Positions 1 through 6,585 of a stretch of DNA of 64,000 nt are shown here, one piece after another. The stretch covers positions 1-64,000 of the forward strand of contig NZ_CALDPF010000030.1 in NCBI RefSeq assembly GCF_937912035.1, given 5' to 3'. Every line of letters starts with the position of its first letter. Position 1 is the first letter of the stretch. The notes under the pieces are model-generated. The model was not told the origin of the DNA. It searched no databases and saw only the letters and a program-made list of their open reading frames with translations. Made by a program: the position numbers and the translations under genes. Origin of the DNA: an uncultured Bacteroides sp. GTDB taxonomy: Bacteria; Bacteroidota; Bacteroidia; Bacteroidales; Bacteroidaceae.

Positions 1-433
1 CAACGATCATACCACCCTTAGTGCGGCACTTAACGTAACCCTTAATGATTTCTTCATTTTCAAGAGCAGCGTTAACACGATCCCAAGAACGAGTAGCACG
101 TGCTTTCTTGTGAGACAAGATCAACTGACCTTTTTTGTCTTCCTGATTTTCGATATATACTTCTACAGTATCACCGATTTTCAGATCTGGATTGTAACGG
201 AATTCACTCAATGGAATGATACCGTCTGATTTGTAGCCAATGTTAACTACAACTTCGCGTTTGTTCATTGCGATTACAGTACCATCAACAACCTCACGGT
301 CATTTACTTTGTTAAGAGTACTGTCGTAAGCCTTTTCAAGATCTTCTTTGCTTACATTTGTTAGTGTGTCACCACTTTCATACGCATCCCAGTTGAAATC
401 TTCAATAGGAGCAATGTTCTTTAAGTTTTCCAT
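1..433 (-). CDS. rpsA: 30S ribosomal protein S1, N-terminal part (cut by window edge)
   Basis: Reverse translation from the ATG at 433 gives 144 residues before the window ends. Seen: an acidic N-terminus followed by an S1-type OB fold with VNIGYKSDGIIPLSEF and then a stretch that introduces the next repeat (SHKKARATRSWD). Known: S1 is the multi-domain RNA-binding protein of the small ribosomal subunit that helps load mRNA; in Bacteroidetes, where Shine-Dalgarno pairing is weak, it is thought to matter greatly. The C-terminal repeats lie outside the window. A consensus promoter sits just upstream. The family call is secure; the full repeat number cannot be seen. Confidence 0.95.
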   Translation of the reverse strand, partial: MENLKNIAPIEDFNWDAYESGDTLTNVSKEDLEKAYDSTLNKVNDREVVDGTVIAMNKREVVVNIGYKSDGIIPLSEFRYNPDLKIGDTVEVYIENQEDKKGQLILSHKKARATRSWDRVNAALENEEIIKGYVKCRTKGGMIV

Positions 434-500
434 TAAAATAAAAAATTGTTTTTAAATAATTAATTGTGTTAGACTTTATGTTGTTTATCTAAATCGGGCG

Positions 501-532
501 CAAAGATATTAACTTATATCCATATATGCAAC
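501..532 (-). promoter_or_regulatory. Bacteroides-type promoter for rpsA
   Basis: On the minus strand TATCTTTG (501-508) matches the -7 consensus TAnnTTTG, and GTTG (529-532), one base from TTTG, lies 20 bases upstream, the usual spacing. It would start transcription near 494, about 60 bases before the S1 start codon. Confidence 0.6.
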
Positions 533-573
533 TTTTTGTCCGCTTTTATGCTGAAAAATAGAAGATTATATAA

Positions 574-607
574 AAGAAGAGGAGACATGTGTAAGCATGC
601 CTCCTGC
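574..607 (-). terminator. Probable terminator after the SIMPL gene
   Basis: Just downstream of the SIMPL stop codon the minus strand can fold an interrupted hairpin (AGGAG.CATG arms around 580-606, with a small internal loop), followed by a T-rich run. The stem is imperfect, so the call is tentative. Confidence 0.4.
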
Positions 608-625
608 AATATTATTATATAAGTT

Positions 626-1327
626 TTAGTCCTCAAGAGAATAGTCTATAGTAGTTACTACTCTTACTTTTTTTATGTACGGTGTATTTGCATCGCGGTC
701 TGTGATACTGAACTGTCCTTGGTTGGCTTTTCTGATTTTACCAAGTTCGCTGTCCGAATCTTCCGCAAACTTTTCTGCTGCCTGTCGTGCATTTTTTGTA
801 GCTTCCTCAATCATTTGCGGCTTGATTTTGTTCAGACCTGTATATTCGTACTGAACGTTATATCTGTAGTCGCCCGATGTGATTGCTACACCTTGTTTCA
901 GAAGTTCACCCTGACTACTGATGAGTTTTCTAATCAGATCAACCTTGTCTGATGTTACTGTGATGACAGATGTGACGTTATATCTGTACGTACTTTCCTG
1001 ATTGCTGTAGCGCTCAGCCTTCATATCTATTATTTCAGGTGCATTGACACTGATTTCTTTCTCTTCTATACCCTTGCTGATAAGAAATTGTGTAATTGTC
1101 TTGTTAGATTTGTTAATCTGGTCGTACAGTTCACTCAAATCATTTCCCAGACTTTTGTAAACCAGTGGCCATGTAACCTTGTCGGCAGGTACTTCCATTT
1201 CTGCAAGCCCTTTGACATTTACGCTGCGATCCTTGTCGGCGAAACTACTGATTCCACGTTCGATGAACACGCCAAGTAAAAGCAATCCTATTGCTATTAC
1301 AATGGCTTCAAATCTTAAATTCTTCAT
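626..1327 (-). CDS. SIMPL domain (DUF541) protein
   Basis: 233 residues. Seen: a basic N-terminus and one hydrophobic segment (about residues 7-27), with no lipobox, suggesting a signal anchor or uncleaved signal; then a SIMPL/DUF541 domain that begins with VNVKGLAEMEVPADKV and runs to the C-terminus. Known: SIMPL proteins are periplasmic or membrane-anchored and form oligomers in some bacteria, but no reaction is agreed for the family. The gene stands alone between rpsA and the kinase gene, ends at a weak hairpin, and starts 34 bases before... the next minus-strand gene's stop lies 13 bases upstream of its ATG, so it may be co-transcribed with that kinase-like gene. Function in this organism is unknown. 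Confidence 0.85.
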   Translation of the reverse strand: MKNLRFEAIVIAIGLLLLGVFIERGISSFADKDRSVNVKGLAEMEVPADKVTWPLVYKSLGNDLSELYDQINKSNKTITQFLISKGIEEKEISVNAPEIIDMKAERYSNQESTYRYNVTSVITVTSDKVDLIRKLISSQGELLKQGVAITSGDYRYNVQYEYTGLNKIKPQMIEEATKNARQAAEKFAEDSDSELGKIRKANQGQFSITDRDANTPYIKKVRVVTTIDYSLED

Positions 1328-1339
1328 AACTTTATTGAT

Positions 1340-2170
1340 TTATTGGTTATTGTGAAATTCTTTCAGTCCCCATATAGGTTCTTTAATAAATTTACCTGTT
1401 TTCAGGTTAAGCCGTTTGGCTGTTTCTTTTATTTCTTCCTGAAAATACCAGGAAACGGAACCCGTAAACGAAATCTCCAAATTTGTGTCGTACTTCATTA
1501 CATTTCTTTCGAAGAAATCGGTAAAACATTCACATAGGAAATTTTTTACCTGTGCTTCATGTTTTATATTATATATATAAGGTGTTAAAGATGCCAGGAA
1601 ACGGTTTGCCTGTGGTTCTCTGTAAACTTTTCGCAATATGTTTTCTACCGTTAAACCGCAATTGTTCAAAAAGTCATTTTTAATATTTTCCGGTAGTAGT
1701 CCTTTAAGGCAGTCTGCTATAAATTTTTTTCCGAGATATGCTCCGCTTCCTTCATCTCCCAATATATATCCCAATGGAGAAATATTCTTTGTTATCTCTT
1801 TTCCGTCATACATACATGAATTTGAGCCGGTACCAAGAATACAAGCTATTCCCGGCTTTTTCCCGCATAATGCCCTTGCCGCTCCCAGCAGGTCGGTATA
1901 TGCGTGGACTTTGGTTCCGGTGAAAAAAAACTGTAATATATTTATGATTTTTTCAGCCGGTTCAGGGAGGCATCCTGCACCGTAAAAATAGATCTCCGAG
2001 ATATTTTCTTTTTCTATTTGTGGCAATAAATCAGTTTCTATTATTTTTCGAATGTAATTTTCATCTTGATGAAATGGATTTATACCTTCGGTCTTGATTA
2101 TTTCTGATTTGTTTATATCGTTGATTAGCCAATCTGTTTTTGTTGCTCCACTGTCTGCTATTAGTATCAT
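1340..2170 (-). CDS. BadF/BadG-type ATPase, N-acetylglucosamine kinase-like
   Basis: 276 residues from the ATG at 2170, chosen because MILIADSGATKTDW is where this family begins; an in-frame ATG at 2266 would add 32 residues that look unrelated. Seen: phosphate-1 motif DSGATKTDW, a second glycine-rich motif GTGSNSCMYDG, and LGDEGSGAYLG, all typical of the ASKHA-fold BadF/BcrA group that includes GlcNAc kinase. Known: such enzymes phosphorylate amino sugars released in cell-wall or glycan turnover; others activate radical dehydratases, but those carry Fe-S cysteines not seen here. Sugar kinase is the better guess. It is transcribed towards the SIMPL gene, 12 bases away, and is divergent from the IdeS-like operon. 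Confidence 0.75.
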   Translation of the reverse strand: MILIADSGATKTDWLINDINKSEIIKTEGINPFHQDENYIRKIIETDLLPQIEKENISEIYFYGAGCLPEPAEKIINILQFFFTGTKVHAYTDLLGAARALCGKKPGIACILGTGSNSCMYDGKEITKNISPLGYILGDEGSGAYLGKKFIADCLKGLLPENIKNDFLNNCGLTVENILRKVYREPQANRFLASLTPYIYNIKHEAQVKNFLCECFTDFFERNVMKYDTNLEISFTGSVSWYFQEEIKETAKRLNLKTGKFIKEPIWGLKEFHNNQ

Positions 2171-2273
2171 GTCTTTTTTTCGTTTATTACAAATGTAACT
2201 CTTTATTAATGAATAATCAATAAATAAATTGTCTTTTTTATCCTGATATGGTGATTCTATGAACAAAATAGTG

Positions 2274-2281
2274 TAATTTTG
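2274..2281 (+). promoter_or_regulatory. Candidate -7 promoter element for the IdeS-like operon
   Basis: TAATTTTG matches TAnnTTTG and lies 52 bases before the ATG at 2334. No clear TTTG was found 19-21 bases upstream, so only the -7 half is supported. Confidence 0.4.
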
Positions 2282-2333
2282 CGTTTCCTTACTGATACAA
2301 GCTATGTACTGACTGACTAATTCATTTAAATCA

Positions 2334-4136
2334 ATGACTGTAAATTTAAAAAATCACATTCTTTTAATTGTTTTTTCTTTTTTATTTGGCATATCATGTA
2401 CGTCTGATTATAATTTATCATCTGATAGTAATGCGGAACTTATTATTGAGTGTAACAGATCGCTTTCATGGATTGAAGGGCGTGCTGTTACAGAAGAAGA
2501 TGGTAGTGGTAATTTTGTTGACGGTGATCGTATTGAGATGCTGATAAAATCTGGAGTTGTGAATAAGACATTCATGCCGGAGTATAAAGAAGGACGTTGG
2601 ACACCCTCGTTAAATCGTGGAGATTATTCCTCAGATAAGATTAATGTTTCTGCCATTTATCCGATATTGCCATTTACAGATGAAGGTAATTTCTTGAGAA
2701 CTATATCTTTACCGATTGATCAAAGCAATGTTGAGAATCATAAATCCGGTGATATTCTATATGCGAATACGGTGGCTGGTTTGTCAGATTCATATATAAG
2801 GTTACAGTTTTCTCATGCAATGCATCGGATCTGTATAAACCTGAAAGGTAATGTGCCTGAAGATTTGCAGGTAGAGCTCCTTAGCGTTACTGATGGGTAT
2901 ATCTCTTTAGAAAATGGAACTGTTGCCGGATTTGAAAGTTCTGTACCTCAATGGATGAGACCGTTCAAGAAAGGGGAAAATTCATATATGGCAATTATTT
3001 TACCACAAGACGCCACATCTTACCATAGCGATGAAGGGTTTATAAAGTTGACGAGTGGAGGTAAAACAGTACATTATACTCTTGATGAAGGCATAAATTC
3101 ATTTAATCAAGGTATGCAGACTACTATAAATCTGACTTTAAAGTCAGCCGAAACAGGTGATGTGGATACTGAATTCAGTAATCAGACAAGATGGGTGTAT
3201 GGAGTTAATGCACCTGATTTCCCCGGAAAGGAAAATGTTAAAACTTATAACGTCGGAAAATATGATGTTGAAGAAGGTATATGGTTACGATATGCATACG
3301 AAAATATGTATCCACCAATGCTCAATGAGAGTCAGTATCTTACATGGAAAGAAGGTTGTGGCTGGTATGACTGTAATAAGAGTTTTGAATATGAAGGTGA
3401 CAGAAATATGTGCTGGGCGGCTTCCGCTTCAAATCTGATACACTGGTGGTTGGAGCATAACAGGAAATATATTGAAGCATACGATAAGAGATTCGGTCAG
3501 GATCATGCAAATATGAAACGTCCTGAAAAATACACAAAGATGACAAAAGAAAATCAGCATCACAGTGAGGTGTTTAATTTCTTTAAATCATCTTTCCGAG
3601 ATAAAGGTAGTTGGGATACAGGCGGTGTCAACTGGTATATTAATGGAGACCGTAAAAACTTAAGTCCTGATATTCTGAATTTCAATGGCTTTTTCAGTGG
3701 AGTTTTTACAAAGGATGACAAGGTAGCAGAGGAGATAAAGAACATGTCGAAAGAGAACTTCAATAAATCAATGAAAGATGCTTTCAAGAATAACAAAGCT
3801 ATTGGGTTCACTTCTTATGATTTTGCCGGAAAATATACAGGAGTACATGCCTTGACCATTTGGGGTGCTGAGTTTGACGCTGATGGAAATGTAGAATATG
3901 TTTATTTTTGTGATAACAATTCCAGTGATATTGAACCAAACCATGCATCATTACAACGATATAAAGTAGTGTATGTTGAATCTACTATTCCGGAGATAAA
4001 AGGTCTTATAGCCAACCTGCGCGCACTTGATAACAATGATGGCTCAATACCTACATTGTTACATCCTTTTTCTTCACTTACCTTAGTAGATTTACGTCAG
4101 GATGTCTGGCAGAGAGCTTTTCCAAGAATTGAATAA
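2334..4136 (+). CDS. Fimbrillin-like lipoprotein with C-terminal IdeS/Mac-like cysteine protease domain
   Basis: 600 residues. Seen: signal peptide ending in a lipobox with Cys22, so a lipid-anchored envelope protein; residues about 30-270 are a fimbrillin-like (Mfa-like) domain sharing DGSG.F.DGD and FSHAMH with the next gene; residues about 285-600 match the streptococcal IgG-cleaving protease IdeS/Mac (family C66). All four active-site residues are in register: oxyanion Lys349 (WYDCNKSF), nucleophile Cys360 (MCWAASASN..HWW), His505 (GVHALTIWGAEFD) and Asp527, with the same 10-residue Lys-Cys gap and 22-residue His-Asp gap I recall for IdeS (Lys84, Cys94, His262, Asp284). Known: IdeS cuts IgG in the hinge. 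Inferred: an active surface protease; the substrate could be an antibody or another protein. First gene of a two-gene operon, 24 bases before the next ORF. Confidence 0.85.
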   Translation: MTVNLKNHILLIVFSFLFGISCTSDYNLSSDSNAELIIECNRSLSWIEGRAVTEEDGSGNFVDGDRIEMLIKSGVVNKTFMPEYKEGRWTPSLNRGDYSSDKINVSAIYPILPFTDEGNFLRTISLPIDQSNVENHKSGDILYANTVAGLSDSYIRLQFSHAMHRICINLKGNVPEDLQVELLSVTDGYISLENGTVAGFESSVPQWMRPFKKGENSYMAIILPQDATSYHSDEGFIKLTSGGKTVHYTLDEGINSFNQGMQTTINLTLKSAETGDVDTEFSNQTRWVYGVNAPDFPGKENVKTYNVGKYDVEEGIWLRYAYENMYPPMLNESQYLTWKEGCGWYDCNKSFEYEGDRNMCWAASASNLIHWWLEHNRKYIEAYDKRFGQDHANMKRPEKYTKMTKENQHHSEVFNFFKSSFRDKGSWDTGGVNWYINGDRKNLSPDILNFNGFFSGVFTKDDKVAEEIKNMSKENFNKSMKDAFKNNKAIGFTSYDFAGKYTGVHALTIWGAEFDADGNVEYVYFCDNNSSDIEPNHASLQRYKVVYVESTIPEIKGLIANLRALDNNDGSIPTLLHPFSSLTLVDLRQDVWQRAFPRIE

Positions 4137-4160
4137 ATTAATATTGATTAGATAATAAAA

Positions 4161-5024
4161 ATGAAAAAGAAACATTTATCAGTTTGTTTAGCTTTAGCTT
4201 TTATAGCTTCTTCATGTAAAAATGAATTGCCTCAAGATGAGAATGTAATAAATATTGAGGCTAGTATAACTTCTCAATCTCGTGCTCCACAATTAGGATC
4301 AGATGGTAGTGGAAGTTTTTCAGATGGTGACGTCATGTCGCTTTTCATATCCAATACTGAAAATTCTACAGTAGCATTGGATTATGAGTATGGTACCGGT
4401 TTTATTACTTGGAATAGTATCGGTTTTGAAGAACAGTTTCCAAGTGTGATGGTTGCTGCTTGCTATCCGAAGCAGAGCAATATTCAGAATGGTAATTTTG
4501 AATTCAATGTTTTAACGGCCTCATATCAGGATTTGCTTCTGGCGCCTCAGCAGACAGTTAAAGTGGGAACATCAGAAACTGTGTATTTGACATTCAGTCA
4601 TGCTATGCATAAGCTTGATATGTCTTTTACTCTAGGTGATAGCTATGCAGATAAGGATGTATCTTCACTTATGCTTTCTATTAATGCGAAAACCACGTGT
4701 GTAGTTGATGGTGTGAAGGGTAAGATAAAGGAATTGAAAGATGAAGTAGGACAATATAGTTCAACCGGTGCATCAGCATCTTTTTATCTTGTTCCTCAAT
4801 CAACGTCCGGAGTTGTAATTAATATCAACATTGATGGTGATAGCAAGAGAATATCATTGGATGAATTGTTGAGTCAGTTAGGAAAACCACAGGAGGAAAT
4901 TGAGGGTGGTAAATATACTTCGCTTAAATTGAAAATTAACCGAAACGGAATAAGTGTAGAGGGAGGCACCATAGGTGGCTGGGAAAATCAGGTAACTGCC
5001 GATGGCGAAGTCGTTATAGGATAA
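4161..5024 (+). CDS. Fimbrillin-like (Mfa-like) lipoprotein
   Basis: 287 residues. Seen: short signal peptide with lipobox ending at Cys19 (IASSC), then one fimbrillin-like domain; it repeats the landmarks of the preceding gene's N-terminal half (DGSGSFSDGD at about 50-59, FSHAMHKLDM at about 145). Known: this fold builds fimbriae or surface adhesin-like lipoproteins in Bacteroidales. It follows the IdeS-like gene by 24 bases and is closed by a strong terminator, so both are one transcript. Inferred: it may present or partner with the protease-bearing protein at the cell surface. It lacks any protease residues. It could equally be a minor pilus subunit. Confidence 0.8.
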   Translation: MKKKHLSVCLALAFIASSCKNELPQDENVINIEASITSQSRAPQLGSDGSGSFSDGDVMSLFISNTENSTVALDYEYGTGFITWNSIGFEEQFPSVMVAACYPKQSNIQNGNFEFNVLTASYQDLLLAPQQTVKVGTSETVYLTFSHAMHKLDMSFTLGDSYADKDVSSLMLSINAKTTCVVDGVKGKIKELKDEVGQYSSTGASASFYLVPQSTSGVVININIDGDSKRISLDELLSQLGKPQEEIEGGKYTSLKLKINRNGISVEGGTIGGWENQVTADGEVVIG

Positions 5025-5041
5025 TTTAAAGTATGATAAAA

Positions 5042-5072
5042 CAAAAAATGCTCCTTTGGGGAGCATTTTTTT
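5042..5072. terminator. Bidirectional intrinsic terminator
   Basis: Perfect 7-bp stem ATGCTCC (5048-5054) / GGAGCAT (5060-5066) flanked by A and T tracts on both sides. It serves the fimbrillin-like operon on the plus strand and the convergent phosphatase gene on the minus strand. Confidence 0.9.
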
Positions 5073-5075
5073 GTT

Positions 5076-6386
5076 TTAGTCTGTTTCATAATCTTCAGGC
5101 AATTCCGGAAGATAAATCTTGTCTGTAAGTTCTATCCATGCTTTTCTGAGGTCTTCCCAGTGATAGAAAGGGAAACAGTCTGTTTTTATTCCTGTCAGAT
5201 GTATTTCACGTTCATTAAGCAATGGTTTGACCAGTATATCATTGCTATTTTTCTTGCGGAAAAAGATAAGTTGCATGTTTCCGCACATTGGAATCATACG
5301 GTATGTCTGATAATATTGAGGAATAGAGTCCCAGTCGGCTGTAGAATGGTTGAACCCGTCAATATTCATCAGAGCTAGCAGTGGGGCAAGGTTCGTGTCA
5401 TGACCGAAACGAAGGGTGGCGCAAGGCTTTTTTGATACAAGTGCTGTGTCGGCAGCCTCTACGATGTTTCTCAGTAGATTGCGTGCCAGATTAGGCATTT
5501 TACCACCGCTCAGAGGTGATGGTCCCTGTTCGTAATACCATTCGAAATTGTTCAGTTGCCACAAGTCGAAAAGTTCTTTCCCGTTGAAAAGAAATGAAAG
5601 GTCTGGCATATTGTCCGAACTCTGGCTTATACCATGATACTCGAAAAGGTCGCATTCCAACTTTCCCGGATTCTTGACTTTTGAAATATATTCCTGTTTA
5701 AAAAGCTCTTTCATGATACGTTCCGGATGAACGAAACGCTTTTCTGCTTCTGCAAATACCGAATCTGCATTGTGCTGGCAACTGTCGGAATATATCGGAT
5801 TCTTGTATTTTATGAAATATACGTCATGCTGGCTTGCATCTGTTGTGATGTTTAGTTTCGGATTCAGGCCTTTCAACTCTACACAGGCTGCTGCCATTGA
5901 AAGGAAAGCACGAGTCTTGTATGTAGAGCGGGCATCAATATGTGCTCCGTCTGTAAATATTTCAGGATAATTCTCAAACATTCTTCTTGCAAGTTCCTGA
6001 TGTTGTCTGGCTCCTTTGGGAGTAAGCTCTCCGTAGCGGTTTTCGGCTATTTCAGCAAGCTGTCTCAGGATTTTCAGTGTCTTTTTTCCGTCATCAGTCA
6101 GCCCGTTGTTCTTCTCTGCTTCCTCCATTATTGTCAGAGCCGGTTCGTACTTGTCTTTCCCTGTCAGATAGCGTGAGCCGTGTCTGGCATACGTACTGAT
6201 ATAACATGGCACATATCCTTCCGGTGCAGGCGTCAATGGGGTAGTTGGTGCCTCGTATGCCATATACTTTCCCGTTGCTAATTTGGGATTTTCTCTTATT
6301 TCCACTTCTGCACGTGTTTGTGCATCGATACCCTGCATTCCTATAGCTGCAATGCAGATGCAAAACAAACTTTTTACCTTATTCAT
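5076..6386 (-). CDS. Histidine-acid phosphatase (phytase/MINPP-like), secreted
   Basis: 436 residues from the ATG at 6386, chosen because it gives a clean signal peptide (MNKVKSLFCICIAAIG, cleavage after IDAQ); an ATG at 6422 would put 12 extra residues before it. Seen: active-site RHGSRY near residue 58 and the proton-donor motif GHDTNLAP in the C-terminal half, the histidine phosphatase branch 2 layout. Known: branch 2 includes acid phosphatases, phytases and MINPP-type inositol phosphatases; Bacteroides MINPP enzymes use HAE at the donor site, whereas this one has HD as in AppA-type enzymes. Inferred: periplasmic release of phosphate from phosphomonoesters, possibly inositol phosphates. 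Monocistronic, sharing the 5048-5066 terminator. Confidence 0.85.
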   Translation of the reverse strand: MNKVKSLFCICIAAIGMQGIDAQTRAEVEIRENPKLATGKYMAYEAPTTPLTPAPEGYVPCYISTYARHGSRYLTGKDKYEPALTIMEEAEKNNGLTDDGKKTLKILRQLAEIAENRYGELTPKGARQHQELARRMFENYPEIFTDGAHIDARSTYKTRAFLSMAAACVELKGLNPKLNITTDASQHDVYFIKYKNPIYSDSCQHNADSVFAEAEKRFVHPERIMKELFKQEYISKVKNPGKLECDLFEYHGISQSSDNMPDLSFLFNGKELFDLWQLNNFEWYYEQGPSPLSGGKMPNLARNLLRNIVEAADTALVSKKPCATLRFGHDTNLAPLLALMNIDGFNHSTADWDSIPQYYQTYRMIPMCGNMQLIFFRKKNSNDILVKPLLNEREIHLTGIKTDCFPFYHWEDLRKAWIELTDKIYLPELPEDYETD

Positions 6387-6410
6387 ATAAATGTCAATCT
6401 TATTACGGCG

Positions 6411-6418
6411 CAAAAATA
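6411..6418 (-). promoter_or_regulatory. Candidate -7 promoter element of the phosphatase gene
   Basis: On the minus strand TATTTTTG fits TAnnTTTG, 24 bases before the ATG at 6386; this position also argues against the ATG at 6422. No convincing -33 element was seen. Confidence 0.4.
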
Positions 6419-6524
6419 GCATATAGATATGTGTCGGTGTATGCAGTTGGCTATATGATATAATCAGACAAAGTGAAATGTAACAGGCTTGTAATGTTTC
6501 TGTAACAGTTTCTGCTGGTTAAGT

Positions 6525-6561
6525 AAAAAAAGAGACCCGCACTCAAGTAGTACAGGTCTCT
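6525..6561 (-). terminator. Intrinsic terminator after the M16 peptidase gene
   Basis: Stem AGAGACC (6531-6537) / GGTCTCT (6555-6561), read on the minus strand and followed by a run of T. It lies 25 bases after the M16 stop codon. Confidence 0.85.
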
Positions 6562-6585
6562 TTACACTCTAGATTATATAAGAGA

